Notes: generated from the letters alone by a model not told the origin. A stretch of 64,000 bases of DNA from Bactrocera neohumeralis (GCF_024586455.1 NC_065922.1:31120089-31184088); one strand, 5' to 3'; positions 24,240 through 36,599 are shown, counted from the stretch's first letter. Made by a program: numbers and translations.

Positions 24240-25120
24240 TCGGGTGATTTTTTAAGAGCTTGATAACTTTTTTAAAAAAAAAAACGCATAAAATTTGCAA
24301 AATCTCGTCGGTTCTTTATTTGAAACGTTAGATTGGTTCATGACATTTACTTTTTGGAGATATTTTCATTTAAATGTTGACCGCGGCTGCGTCTTAGGTG
24401 GTCCATTCAGAAAGTCCAATTTTGGGCAACTTTTCCGAGCATTTCGGCCGGAATAGCCCGAATTTCTTCGGAAATGTTGTCTTCCAAAGCTGGAATAGTT
24501 GCTGGCTTATTTCTGTAGACTTTAGACTTGACGTAGCCCCACAAAAAATAGCCTAAAGGCGTTAAATCGCATGATCTTGTTGTGCTTACGGGTCCATTTC
24601 TTGAGATGAATTGTTCTCCGAAGTTTTCCCTCAAAATGACCATAGAATCGCGAGCTGGTGGCATGTATATCTTGTTGAAACCATGTCAACCAAGTTCAGT
24701 TCTTCCATTTTGGCAACAAAAGTTTGTTAGCATCGAACGATAGCGATCGCCATTCACCGTAACGTTGCGTCCAACAGCATCTTTGAAAAAATACGGTCAA
24801 ATGATTCCACCAGCGTACAAGCCACACCAAACAGTGCATTTTTCGGGATGCATGGGCAGTTCTTGAACGGCTTCTGGTTGCTCTTCACCCCAAATGCGGC
24901 AATTTTGCTTATTTACGCAGCCATTCAACCAGAAATGAGCCTCATCGCTGAACAAAATTTGTCGATAAAAACACATTTCGAACCGAACATTGATTTTGGT
25001 AATAAAATTCACTGATTTGCAAGCGTTGCTCGTTAGTAAGTCTATTCATGATGAAATGTCAAAGCATACTGAGCATCTTTCTCTTTGACACACATGTCTG
25101 AAATCACGTGATCTGTCAAA
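24240..25120 (-). mobile_element. maT-type mariner inserted at a TA, 5' end lost in gap
   Basis: The left terminus TCGGGTGATTTTTTAAGAG abuts the target TA at 24,238-24,239. On the minus strand, 24,797-25,012 reads QILFSDEAHFWLNGCVNKQN (first catalytic D) and LPMHPEKCTVWCGLYAGGI. 24,407-24,664 reads RSCDLTPLGYFLWGYVKSK (third D; the usual D of LTPLD is G), then IPALEDNISEEIRAIPAEM. A deletion around 24,660-24,690 breaks the QQDGATCHTA block, so the transposase is inactive. The terminal ~140 bp are shared with both ends of the 46.4-kb element. The other end of the element is hidden by Ns. Confidence 0.93.
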
Positions 25121-25220
25121 NNNNNNNNNNNNNNNNNNNNNNNNNNNNNNNNNNNNNNNNNNNNNNNNNNNNNNNNNNNNNNNNNNNNNNNNNNNNNNNN
25201 NNNNNNNNNNNNNNNNNNNN
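25121..25220. other. Assembly gap of 100 N
   Basis: Exactly 100 unknown bases, a conventional placeholder length. It falls between the transposon 5' end and the start of LINE copy B, so the true distance and the adjacency of these sequences are not established. Confidence 1.
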
Positions 25221-27129
25221 CTGCATCAACTACCAATGGACATTTTTGTTCACAAAATAACAGTTATTGCGGCGATAAGAATAAAAGAATTGGGAGGTTG
25301 GAATCAGCAGAACTACGGACATAGTGTAATCCTAAACAAGCTCACCATTAGTAAATCAGACTACATTCTCCCAAAGCTGGATTTCAATAGGCACTTCCAG
25401 GTGAGGATACCATCTAGACGAGAATGGAGAAGAGGTTCAATAGGAGAGGAGGATACCATCTCAGTCTCAGGCACGGGGGTATTCTCCGCTGATCTATTCA
25501 TATCTCTCTATACGTCTACCGAACTCGGCTAGCATCTTCCAAGCGGAAGTACTCGGCATAGAAAAAGCCTGCAAATTTCTATTAGAAAACCACAGGAATA
25601 TACATAAAGCAACTATATTTACGGATAGCCAGGCGGCGCTCCTGGCCTTGTTTTCACCCATGACAAATTCCGGCATAGTTGACAACTGCAAGAGAGCACT
25701 AAGCTCAAGAAAAGACAAGCTCCAACTAGACTTGATCTGGGCTCCCGGCCACAGGAACATTTTCGGTAACGAAAAAGCAGACGAGTTTGCAAAGACAGGA
25801 GCTTTCCTCAACGATCCCTCTAGAATCGATCAAAGGAAAGATCAATATACAATTTCAACAAGTTGCAAATAACAGGTGGAAAAACATTACAAAATGCGTC
25901 ATAACTAAACAATTATGGCCAACATATGGCAGGAAGAAGAACTAACGACTTATTAAATGGGTCAAGAAAAAGCATCTACCACAACAGGGCACTGGCCATT
26001 TGGGGAACATGCGTCCAAAATGGGTATGCCCTATAACGACATCTGCCGAAGCTGCGGAGTAGCAGGGAACAAGGAAACAATTTTCCACTTTCTCTGCGAA
26101 TGCCCAGCTCTAGCACAGATCCGACACAAAACACTCGGAATCCACCAAGCACCAAACCATGAATGGATTTCCACCAAAAGCATATCGGACATAAGTAGTT
26201 TCATCGAAACCTCAAAATGATTTGAGAGAGAAGGTGAAAAATTGCAACATACGTTTTCTTCCATCTGTCGAAAGAAAGACACTAAGAGTGAATAACGTCA
26301 AACAGAGGAAGCACCAATAAATCTTCTAGAAAGTGCGACAATTTACAGAAAGCCATAAGTTTCCTTTGAAAATGAGAAGGGAGAGATACAAAATTTCTGA
26401 AGCAACCATTTGTATCTCCAGCTGAAGAAAGGTATCAGCGAAATACATATTGAAGGTGACAAAATGAATCGACGTCAATTTTTCTAGAGTCTACGTGCGT
26501 ATGAAGTTCTAGCAGGCATGCTGCGGTATGTTGTATTAATCTTGAGTTGCTAAATGACTACAATTCCGAAATTGGTATTCCCATAAGACTTAAGAGACCT
26601 GCTTTTTAGAAGAGCTAGGCAGCAATGCTGAATTCTTCATTAGCTCTAAATTGGATAAAGAACCAAAGAGAATAGGTGAGGTACTGCATGAAGACAATAT
26701 GGGATACTTCGCTCTAAATAAAAATACTTTATAATGACAACTTTTGATTTGTATAGAGACACAGTGGCTATATATATAATAATTTTCGATAAGAAACAGA
26801 AATGAGAATAAAACATGAAATGAGAATAAAGCTGTCTACATGCAATTACACACGTCATGACATTATAGATACTTAAATGCACATACCGATTTGATATGCC
26901 GGCTGCTAAGCTCTATTTTATGTACTATACTTTTATATTATTATTTTTTAATTGCATACTATAAGTATGTACTATATTTAGATATGTGTAGAAGCAAGTC
27001 TGTGACACTGGCACAATTATGTCATTGCGTATTCTACTTAGTTAGCTTGTTTTTGTCCGCGCTAGTGATGATAAGCTGCAATTGTTTGTTTACTTATATG
27101 TACATATATACATAAGTATCTACTTTGTA
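25221..27129 (+). mobile_element. LINE 3' region plus flank, copy B (RNase H and zinc knuckle)
   Basis: The plus-strand frame 25,236-25,532 carries post-RT text (VIAAIRIKELGGW, ISKSDYILPKLDFN, FQVRIPSRREWRRGSIG), then the start of RNase H with the expected TDGSK block missing (ISVSGTGVFSADL). RNase H continues with TDSQAALLAL near 25,625 and LDLIWAPGHRNIFGNEKADEFAKTGAF (25,730-25,805; H and D of the GHxxxxGNExAD motif). A frameshift follows, then a CX2C-H-C knuckle: DICRSCGVAGNKETIFHF and LCECPALAQ (26,040-26,115). A 3' region with unknown boundary reaches CTACTTTGTA at 27,120-27,129, the unoccupied equivalent of the maT insertion site in copy A. LOA/jockey-like LINE is the best guess. Confidence 0.88.
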
Positions 27130-27395
27130 GTATGCACATGAGCTGCGACTCTTATGACGATAAATTCAATTATAAGTTATTACTTAACGATTATTAGACG
27201 CTTAGCGTATATCAAACTCATAATTATCAGATTAATTACAACCGACCGCTGAAAAGATACGATCAGGTTGTTGATATACTATTTTACATGGTATGTGAGG
27301 TTTGACTTGTAGGCAAAGTATGAACTGCTATCCACAGAGCTTCGAGATAGAAACATTTTATTGATTGCCAATGATAAAAAGTAGTTCAAACAAGT

Positions 27396-27480
27396 AAGGA
27401 AGGGCTAAGTTCGGGTGTCACCGAACATTTTATACTCTCGCATGATAAAGTGATAATCGAGATTTCATTATCCGTCATTT
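27396..27480 (+). repeat. Dispersed-repeat start (family D1 head)
   Basis: CAAGTAAGGAAGGGCTAAG, GTTCGGGTGTCACCGAAC and ATTTTATACTCTCGCA. The same head occurs at 63,880 in this window (AAGAAGGGCTAAGTTCGAGT, AACCGAACATTTTATAATCT). GTTCGG and CCGAAC form a short imperfect palindrome. It is a common fly repeat by recollection. Confidence 0.75.
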
Positions 27481-27929
27481 ACATATTTTTTTATTTTGCT
27501 GTAAAATTAATTATATTAGTAGTTCCTAAGATATGGTTTTTGGTCCAAACAACAACAAACAACCATTATGTGAACAAAACTATAATACTCTCCATAGAAT
27601 TTTGTTGCGAGAGACCTGTAATTTTTTTTTACATCGCGCTTTAACAGAAGAGTGTGATCTGTTAGCGCTACATAAACCGCTGGCAACAAAGGAACAACAT
27701 AGGGTCCATAGCTAAAGTGAACATAAAAATGGCGCTTGAATTAAGGTGTCTAGATATGACTTCAATATAACAAATTTAAATACAATTATGGTTTGTATTA
27801 TTATTATTTTGTCCAACAAATTACTTTATAAAATAAAATTTTCATGGCATTCTGATGTGGAAAAAAATGTTTGCATAAGTTCCATTCAGGTTGTATTTAT
27901 AAAAGCCATAATACAATTGAGGATGTGTA
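27481..27929. other. AT-rich DNA after the dispersed-repeat head
   Basis: It may be the body of the repeat. No gene is recognisable. Confidence 0.4.
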
Positions 27930-29345
27930 GAACTTAACGCATATGAGGAAAGTCCTCTGAGCCCATCCACTAACTATTTTTTTACATATGGCTCAAGCAG
28001 CTCATGACTTGCGGTCTTAGACCAAATAATATCCTCTGGGTGGCCAAACAACATCCGTTTGAAGGCGAGCTAAAGTGAGAAGACGAAACATCCCTCCCCA
28101 GGATTGTCCGCTGTGTTTGGGACCCGCCACACCAAAAACACCTCCAATTAAAGAGAGAAAACAGCTTCGAATGAGAGACACATTAAGGATTACGATTTAA
28201 GGGCATGCACCTGTAATATCTGGACACTTGACTGTGAAGATGCCGCTACCCAGCTGGTTCATGTCTTCGTAAGAGTAAAGGCTGACATCTCCGCCAACCA
28301 AGAAGTTCGACTCCTGGAATTCACCCCGGTGGATGAACGCCTTGCCACAATTCGCATCAAAGCAGAGTTCTTCAACATATCGCTGATTTGCGTCCACTAC
28401 TCGGCGAAAGAGAAGGATAATGAGACCAAAGATCTGCTTCGGCTTGGTGCGCACCTATGAGAGCTGCCCCCACCACCATGTTAAAATCCTGCTTGACGAT
28501 GTTAACGCCAGGATAGGTAAAGAAGGCATCTTTGGCACAACGATCGCTAAATTGAACCTCCAGTGTCCTACAGTTTTCTAGTCGACTTGCACACTGTTTA
28601 TCCAGTGAAACTGTAACATCTGGAGATCGAACCCGATTCCCAATCGTTGACATGGAGCAGAATTAAATACAAGCGGTTTATGTAGCTGAAATTTAACAGA
28701 TCACACCCTCTGTTATGGCGCGATGTCCAAAATTTTTAGAACGACTTTTTATCATTCGCAATCAGTTCGAATAGCAACTATCCCACTAAAGAACAACAAA
28801 ACGGGGAGGCCGAAGGATTACCGGCCGACGCCGAAGAACTTCGATCTTAGATATTGTCTATCTTGGAACCCGCTTAGCACCAACAACCTCAGCGTCGAAA
28901 TCAAACACAGAATAACTCTTGCCAGCAGATGCTACTTCGGACTGAGTAGGCAACTCTACAAGTCACTCATCATTCCCGTTCTGCTATATGGTGCAGAGGC
29001 ATTAACGATGACAACATCTGATGAGTTGGCGTTATGAGTTTTCGAGAGAAAAGTGCTGCGAAAGATTTATTGTCCTTTGCGCATTGGCAACGACGACATT
29101 GACATAGATCACCGAATTAAGATACAGCGGGTACGCTGGCTAGGTCATATCGTCCGAATGGATGAAAACACTCCAGCTCTGAGGGTATTCAACGCATTAG
29201 CCGCAGGGGAAATCGGAGGAAGAGGAAGTCCTCCACTCCGTTGGAAAAACCAGGTGGAGAAAGACCTGACTACACTTGGCGCCAAACAGCGAAAAGGAAG
29301 AATGGTGTCTACGTCAGTAAAGAAGAAGAAGAGTGGGGTCATAAA
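27930..29345 (+). mobile_element. RTE-like LINE with endonuclease, RT core deleted
   Basis: The 5' segment (CATATGGCTCAAGCAGCTCA, GGGACCCGCCAC) matches the copy at 60.5 kb, showing a shared 5' untranslated region. An apurinic-type endonuclease follows on the plus strand: EFTPVDERLATIRIKAEFFN and ISLICVHYSAKEKDNETKD (28,315-28,430), then VNARIGKEGIFGTT (28,500-28,545). At 28,790 KNNKTGRPKDYRP is joined to the late C-terminal region (LSWNPLSTNNLSVEIKHRI, 28,860-28,910), so the RT core is missing. The C-terminal text continues with LYKSLIIPVLLYGAEALTM and RVRWLGHIVRMDENTPALRV (29,130-29,190), ending in an AAGAAGAAG tail. Several frames are broken. Long minus-strand frames here are shadows. Confidence 0.9.
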
Positions 29346-30827
29346 GAAAAAGAATACAATTGATGATTTGGACCCATTTATCTAATAAAACCCATATTAC
29401 AGTTTCATGGAAATGAAGGAAATGTACAATTTCAGAGCAACCTTCTCAATACTCTTAAACCAAAACGGTTATCACAGTAAAATTCACAAAATTTTATTAC
29501 GACCTCTATCCAAGGGTTCACAGAGTTAGCACCAATAGAATATCAGCGCCACTCTATAACAAGTTTTTTGGAAACAAAACTACCCACCGTTTCCAGTTAT
29601 CTTCTTAGTTGGATCATTTTGTTACTTTTCAACGATTTTTGAGATTATGTCTGTAGATCTAGTGTAGGCAACTTTATTGCATTAATAATGCTAATGTAAT
29701 TTTTCTCGCTTGTATATTACATCTTTTAATTCTTATCTCTGTCAATTTACTTATGAACATAGAAAACAGTAACTTATGACAGTGGTTAGTAGTAACTAAT
29801 TGTACAGGGATTGTTATGGGGTTCATAACGATCTGTATTTATGTATATATTTACATGTGTGCATAAATGAAACGATATTATCATATTGAGTGACAACAGT
29901 TTAAACGCTTGAATGCTCGCCACCGCTCATGAGCCACCTTCGAATAATGCGCCGCTGATTTTTATTGAATTTAATTCGGTTGCGAAAATATTTTAAAGTG
30001 CAGATATATAATACATATACATATGTCTGATGTATATATACATTTACATATACATATATCACATGTAACTTATACATATACAAAAATTTGCAATTGCAAC
30101 ACACGCAGCGGCTCCAACAAAGCCCACAGAGAGGCTGTAGAAGCAGCACAAACAGAAAAAAATAAATGAAATAAACCAAAAATGACAGTTCAGTGTTTCG
30201 TATTGTCATTTGATATGGTCCCCGACACGATTCGTTTGGGTCAAATGTGTGGCATGTGAATATTTCAACAGCCAAGGTCAATGTGGCAAAATAGCGCGCC
30301 AGTCAGCCATACCTTGCACACACGCACACACACAGAGAGAAACACACTTGCATAAATATATCAGCTATGTAGTAAATGCTATATATGGTTTGGTCCAGCA
30401 ATTTATCACAATATTCGCTTTGTTGCATGTGTAATGCACCGCACTGTATTTGCAATGTTTCGCAAACTCTTTAGAATAGGCGCGTAGAAAATAAAAATAT
30501 TTTTTTTTTAACTTGAGCTAAAAAATCAGCATTGCATTTAGTTTTTGCTTAGCAGCATTGAAATAGTTAGATTATCCAATGCTATGTTGCATGACATTTA
30601 CGTACAAATATATATGTATATATATTTAGAGTATATGTTATTAATTTGCATATTATTTCAATGTGGTATCTGCTAAGGCGTTCTAAATTTAATATTTGGA
30701 ATTAAAATGGCTACATTTATTTAAAAAAATTTTACTAACAAAATGTGTATGTTTTTTTTTTGAAATTTATGAAAATTTTAGATATGTTATTATGAAATAA
30801 TATAAAAAATTTGAAAAAAGAGCATAC
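29346..30827. other. Non-coding DNA with microsatellites
   Basis: Runs of TATACATA near 30,000-30,060 and a CACACACACACACA tract near 30,318-30,332. No gene recognised. The 126-codon minus frame (29,901-30,281) spans low-complexity ACATAT and CA sequence, and I do not support it. Confidence 0.5.
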
Positions 30828-31133
30828 AATTTATAGTCCTTTGCACATTGGTAACAGCGAGTACCACATTCGATGGAACGATGAGCTGTACGAGATAGAC
30901 GGCGACATCATGTTGTCAGACTGGAAAATAACACTCCAGCTTTAAAGGTTTTCGATTCAATAGAAAAAAACAGAGGAAGAGGAAGTTCTCCTTTCTGTTG
31001 AAGCGATCAGGTGGAGAAGGGCCTGGTTTCACTTGGTATATCGAATTGACGTCGAAAAGCGAAAATAAGAAAGGACTGGCGCGCTGTTGTTAACTCGTAA
31101 GCCATGTCTACGCCAGTAAAGAAGTAGTAGAAG
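30828..31133 (+). mobile_element. RTE-like LINE 3' end fragment
   Basis: Text equivalent to YSPLHIGNSEYHIRWNDELYE, a diverged RMxENNTPALKVF block, RGRGSSP and the closing ACGCCAGTAAAGAAG appears in the same order as in the 29.1-29.3 and 55.5-55.9 kb copies. It is only ~300 bp with a lost segment near 30,900, and is severely 5'-truncated as typical LINE insertions are. Confidence 0.88.
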
Positions 31134-31616
31134 CGATTGTAAGTATGTATTTCTGATATAAAACAAGTGCCCTAATAAAACAAAGAAAGATACATAATTA
31201 GATCACCAAAATCGAGGGCAATCGATTAACAATTTTGCTCAATAATGTTTGGTTTGTACGAGATGACACGCGCTGTTTTAAGGGAAATCGAGACACTTTC
31301 ACAACAGAAACCATGAGAATATAATTCATTAAAGAAAACTTAACTTTAAAATGTCATTTTACACTACAAGCGTTAGCTTTATTGCAGGTATCTTTCAAAA
31401 TCGTTCATATAAGCAAATGCCAGCAGAAAGTAATAAAAATTAATTGGTTATGCGAGCATTTTTCTTCAGATGATTGTAATTATTAAGTCTAGAAATTAAA
31501 AGGATTTTCTTCATATTTATATAGTTTAGATATTCGAAATTCTCCCAAAGAGATTTTTCAAAATTCAAGGTAAAAGTAGTTTCAAGACCTGGCATCTCAC
31601 CCAGCTTAATCTTATT
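31134..31616. other. Non-coding DNA
   Basis: AT-rich, nothing recognised. Confidence 0.4.
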
Positions 31617-32286
31617 TTAAGGGACACTCCTGTTGTGAAATTCGGAAAAAATCATATTTTTTCATATTTCGATAGTTTATATCTTTAAAAATAACACTCT
31701 AAATTTCAAACCGATATCTCAAATAGTTTTTGAGTTACAGCCATTTAAAGGCTTGCTGCTTGGTTTCATACTGTTCACCAGTTCATTTTTAAACGCGATA
31801 TTCACCAAACATTTATTGGATACGCTACATTGACAACTCGAAAACAAATGATTTTGTTTTTATAAAATGTTTTTCTGTCTATTCTGCATATTATATAATT
31901 CTGCAATGACTGAATCGGTTGTTTGATCCGTTCGAATTTTTGCAGACCAAAAACGACAATAATTTTAACTTTTTTTAAATCGTTTTGTAAATGTTTTTTT
32001 TTTATCGTATGTGATTGTACAGAGAATATCTTCTAAATTAACGAGATTTTTTTTATTTTTAAGTTTCAGCCACGGAAAAAGCCGGAATCATTGCAACAGT
32101 AGAGCACCTTTTTTTAGCGTCGTCGAAGATCTTGTATAACTCAAAAAATATTAAATTTTTTTTTTAAATTTACTGTAAATACTTGAAGTATATATGTATG
32201 TTCATATAAATATACCCTGATTTTTTTGTTTTTAATTCACAAGAGTCGTCGATTTTGTAGGCTGTTGTACTAGGTGTGCCCCTTAA
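31617..32286. mobile_element. TTAA-flanked inverted-repeat element, ~660 bp
   Basis: TTAA at 31,617-31,620 is followed by GGGACACTCCT. AGGTGTGCCCC is followed by TTAA at 32,283-32,286. The ends match inverted over about 11 bp with two mismatches. TTAA target duplication is the signature of piggyBac-type transposition, but the first bases here are GGG rather than the usual CCC, so the superfamily is uncertain. Internal phrases such as CTCAAATAGTTTTTGAGTTA and, just outside the right TTAA, GAAACGCGTTTTTCGGGAAACTA resemble pieces inside the 42,988-43,695 element. The real element may therefore extend past 32,286. It is non-coding. Confidence 0.5.
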
Positions 32287-32716
32287 AGCTTGAAACGCGT
32301 TTTTCGGGAAACTATTTTTTCGAAATGGTCAATACGATACCTCAAGATTTGTTTGAAATTTGGCATGAATATTCTTTTTGTTGGTTCATATGATACTGAT
32401 ATTTGTACTAATTAGGAATCTGTCATTGTTTTAGTTTTCAAATAATCACGAAGGTATAAATTGTCAGCAACCTCTCCACCTCAACTTTATGAAAAATAAG
32501 ATATTCTTTCCAATTTATTTTTTATACTCTTGGAACATGAAAAAGTTAATAATTACAAAGTGGATGATATGAAAACCAAATGTTTTTATCAAAAATTACT
32601 TAGAAAAAATTTTTTAAATTACAAATAATTACTCAACTCTCTACATATATTAACTGCTTTTTAGCATGATGCAAGTAATGCATTTATAAGACCATAAGGA
32701 ATATAACTGACCATTA
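32287..32716. other. Possible continuation of a MITE-like repeat
   Basis: Begins with GAAACGCGTTTTTCGGGAAACTA, which resembles 43,155-43,195. The remainder is AT-rich with no gene. Confidence 0.4.
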
Positions 32717-32857
32717 GAGTGATTCAAAAAAAAAAATTGAATGATGAAACTCATAATTTTGTAGGAAATTTACTGCTCTATAAAAATGGTCTCTTATGAT
32801 TTTTCGATTAAGTTAAGCGTTTACGAGATATTCATCGTCAAACATCAATGCATATTA
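32717..32857. mobile_element. Half of a related TIR element next to the foldback MITE
   Basis: TAGAGTGATTCAAAAAAAAA is the same terminus as the right end at 33,307. The internal stretch TTTGTAGGAAATTTACTG to AAGCGTTTACGAGATATT reads inverted to sequence at 33,025-33,110 (TTTTGTAGAGCATTCAATTT, CCTACAAAACC). It ends at TA where the next copy begins, consistent with one copy having inserted into another. Confidence 0.6.
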
Positions 32858-33307
32858 GGGTGGATTAAAAAAAAAATTTTTTTTCGTTTTATACTCTGAA
32901 AAATAGGTTCCTAGACACCTCTAAGAAAGCCTCTCCAAAAACCTTATTCATAATGATTGTTTTCATTGAGTTATAGAATTCATAAGAAATAAAAAATTTT
33001 CCCAAAAATAATCAAACTTCAACCGTTAATATCTTTTAAACGGTTGGGTTTACGAAAAAATCATATAGACCTTTTTTGTAGAGCATTCAATTTCCTACAA
33101 AACCTAATTAACAAAATATTTTTTCAAGTAGTTGGAAGCGAGATATAAATTTTTCTATCTGATAATAAGAAAAAATAGAAAACTGTATGTAGGAGGACCT
33201 TCCCGTTGCAATTAAAAACTCATGTTTGGAGAGGCTTTCTTAGAGGTGTCTAAGAACCTATTTTTCCAAGTACGAAACGAAAAAAAAAATTTTTTTTTGA
33301 ATCACTC
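32858..33307. mobile_element. Foldback MITE with ~83-bp TIRs, 450 bp
   Basis: Left 32,858-32,940 and right 33,225-33,307 are near-perfect inverted repeats. Shared segments are GGGTGGATTAAAAA/GAGTGATTCAAAAA at the ends, the A9T8 core followed by TTCG, AAAATAGGTTC(C/T)TAGACACC and TCTAAGAAAGCCTCTCCAAA. TA flanks both ends. The interior is non-coding. The TA target points to a Tc1/mariner-like mobiliser, but no partner transposase with these ends is present. Confidence 0.88.
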
Positions 33308-33309
33308 TA

Positions 33310-34389
33310 CTGACCATGTATGTATGTATGTACATACATATGTTTGTGTACTTTGGTATAGTAAGCAGTTGTACATATGTATTCACTTATTTATAATTGC
33401 TCTTCATAAAAACGTGGCAAGCACCAGCAACTCGTGTTTATTTTAATTGTTGGCAGTTATTTGATATGTTGGCGATGAAAAGGAAACCGAATTCACACGT
33501 GGGAAAATTGTATAGCCAACATTGCGACATAATCGCCGGTACAACTCAAGCCGTCATAAAAGCCACGCTACTAACAGCTGAGCTGAGTGGTAGCCGGTGT
33601 CTCAACTGACTGATTGCAGTTAGTTTACATTACAAGCAAACACATACACACACACAGATATATGTCCAGCATGTTTACGTTAATACAATAGAATAAATAT
33701 TTATGTATTTCCTCTATATAAATGCTTGTACTTAAGTATTTTAAGCTTTATTTATTGTTATAGCATTCTTGCGGACTCGCGGCTAATTTGTGCAAACAAT
33801 GCTAAATTTATTCAACTTTTTACGATACAAATTGTAATATGATATGCATACATATACATATATGTAGGATTAAGTATGTTGTATATTTTAGATTTTCTGA
33901 CTGAATGCCGCTCAGGTAACCCACTTGAAAACCGTTATCGACTTACGTATTATGGCGAGTATAAATTGTGCTACTGATACGAGATTCCAAAGTTGATTAC
34001 GAGTGAGAAATCGGAGAACTGAGAGAGTATGTAAATAATAAACTGAAACATTGACGTAATTATATTAATTATAAACACATTTAAACTATTGATTGATTAA
34101 TAATTTTCGCTCACTGAAAGTATGCGATATTGCTGGACGATAATTTTTATACCCAGCATAGAAAATCTACGAGTGATCCAGCACCGGAGCGCTTGTAAGA
34201 TATTTCTTCTGTCGAAGTGTAAGAATATATTTCATACTAAAAGTGAGGAATAGTTTTTAAGATATTGGTTTAAGGGTTATATTCACTTGAGAATTTCAAA
34301 AAATCGACTTTATTGGGATATACAAGTATGTATGTACGTCGAATGTGGAAATATACTACATATGTTTGAGAATATTCTTCAAAAATTGC
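33310..34389. other. Non-coding DNA
   Basis: TATG and ACACAC simple repeats near 33,315-33,345 and 33,640-33,660. A phrase TTTTTATACCCAGCATAGAA near 34,145 may be a dispersed-repeat scrap. No gene. Confidence 0.45.
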
Positions 34390-35035
34390 AAATTGATCCT
34401 GAACACGTTCTAAGATCTTCGCAAATCTCCCAACAAATCACCCGGGCCGGACGGGATTCTAGCAGAAATCCTCAAAATAATCGCTACAGAGCGGCCGACA
34501 ATACTATTGAATATGTCCAACGCCTGCTTTGAAGTCGGAATATTCCCTGACTCCTGGAAAAAGCAGCGGTTGGTGCTAATCAGTAAGGGAAAAAGAGACC
34601 CCAACTTACCATCAACATACCGTTCAATACACATGCTTGACACAGTGGGAAAGCTCTATGAAAGACTACTCAAGACCAGATTCGAAGCGGCTATCAACGA
34701 AACTGGAAGACTGTCCCCTAGACAACACGGCTTTAGACCCGGCAGATCAACTATAGCAGATATAAAATGCGTCATTGAAATCGCTGAAGCCGCGCAGCAT
34801 AGTTGGCATAAATACACAAAAATAGTGTTGCTGGCGACTTTAGATGTCTGAATCGCCTTCAACAGCTCTATATGGATGGATATGATCGACGTTCTCGAAA
34901 AAAGCTTTAAGATTCCTCACTCAGAGCTGTGTTACGGAGCTACCTTAGCAACAGGAAACTGCTGTACCAAACTAGAGAGTAATCAGGACAGATAGCGGTC
35001 ACGTCAGGAGCAGCACAAAAATCGCGAAGAAAGCT
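34390..35035 (+). mobile_element. R1-like LINE reverse transcriptase fragment
   Basis: Plus strand: SPGPDGILAEILKIIATE-like text in shifted frame near 34,440-34,490. Then NMSNACFEVGIFPDSWKKQR, LVLISKGKRDPN, TYRSIHMLDTVGKLYERLL, GRLSPRQHGFRPGRSTIADI and IVLLATLDV in one open frame to 34,851. After a stop in place of the N of DVxNAF it resumes with IAFNSSIWMDMIDVLEKSF. The end reads VTSGAAQ at 34,998-35,018, directly before the expected QG and YADD blocks, and then unrelated DNA. LISKGKG..P..YRPLCMLDT..KL.E.LL is characteristic of the R1 clade. It is 5'- and 3'-truncated and inactive. Confidence 0.88.
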
Positions 35036-36599
35036 TAATCAGGTTATTATTCATTATATAAAATATCTGTAAAAAAAACTGACGAAAAGTCGTTTTTTTT
35101 GACGTAGAAGTGGATAACAAGAGTTTTTGGGCTTTACATGGTTTTGGGATAAAACTATTATACATTAGTATTGAATTGAAACCGAATCCTTAAATTGTAC
35201 TTTTGATATGTTTTGCGGCATATTACAGTTCCAAAGTTTTGTTCTAAGAATACATACTATTTAATTGGAGTCTTCTTTCAGATGTATGTATTACAAAAGG
35301 TAATACTCAATAAAGATTTTGTCAACTATATACTTGTATTTAAGATATCTACATACATATAATTTAGTATGGAAATACACATGTTTATGTATGTATATCT
35401 CACAATATACGTATCGCCAACACATATTTCACTTCCACTTTGCTTTCGAAATGATTTATTGGCTCTGCGACACATTAAGATACTTGAAGAATTGTCTGAG
35501 AATTCAGTAATGCAAGCTTTTCGTAAAAGTACGAAATTTAAGCAGAAAATAAATTTAAAAAATTAGTTGACTGCAAGCTATAAATTTAAGTGATAATATC
35601 TACAATTTCAACGTCTCCTCATGAGTGAAACCGCAACAAAAACTAAAAGACAAAAAATAAAATCATACGAAAACGAGATGAAGGTGTAGTAGAATTTGTG
35701 TGCTAGTATTTGCTAGGTGGCAGCCACTAATGAGCCAAATAATTAAAAAAAGGAATGAAAATATTTTATAGTAAAATTTTTACTACAAAAATGATTAATT
35801 AATTTTTGCGAAATTTGCCCACCAACAATTACAGCTCGTGAACTGGGAACTGCTGTCAATTTCTTCATTTCTGGCTTATTAAAAGAAGTCAAGGCAATAT
35901 ACTGAAATACCATAGTAATAATTAATACTTATAATAACAGCTAAAGTAGATAAATAATCGCAATATAAAGTGTATTTCTGAAATGAGAAAATTTCTTTAT
36001 AAACAACAGCTAGTATATAGACCACACGCTCAACGAGAAGATTATCTAGGGTGATCGTAAGTTATTACTATTGTTTGTATGTTTTAGTATATTACTTAAC
36101 TGGGACATAATTCGACTTCAGTAAAGTACTGAGTAAAATTTTCCACAAGAAAATTATAAAAATATGAACATGACCACGCTGATAAAGAGGAATATTTATA
36201 GGAGATGCTATTTTCATATTTCACTCCTTTTCTCTTGGTGCAAAACTGCAGGTAACGGAGATTGAGTTTATGATTTAAACTTTCTACTTCGAGATATCGA
36301 CCTTTTAATTTAATTTTCATAAATACTTCCACTTTAGTAATACTCAACTTTAAAAAATTCCATCTGTATTTCATCTTGACCGGGGGTTTGTCTAATCCAC
36401 AACAATCTCATTGGATCTAAATCAAGTATCTTCTGAAATATTTACATAAATGTAAAATGTGACAAAGGGTTCGTTTAATGCTAAAATATGCAATTTTTAA
36501 ACAAAGGCTCATGTGTCTTGTCTCAGGTAAATTAAGATTGCCAAAAAAGCAATCCCTAAGGGGGCTAAAAGCCAACGATTTTGTGAAAACATTAAGAAA
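35036..36599. other. Non-coding AT-rich DNA
   Basis: No recognisable gene or terminal repeats. The 92-codon minus frame at 36,096-36,374 has no domain that I recognise. Confidence 0.45.

Noticed and set aside
28197..28653. Minus-strand frames of 85 and 93 codons.
   Set aside because: They are shadows of the plus-strand RTE endonuclease, whose motifs read clearly in the other direction.
29901..30281. 126-codon minus frame with hydrophobic and Tyr-rich segment.
   Set aside because: It translates TATACATA and CA microsatellites, and no domain was recognised.
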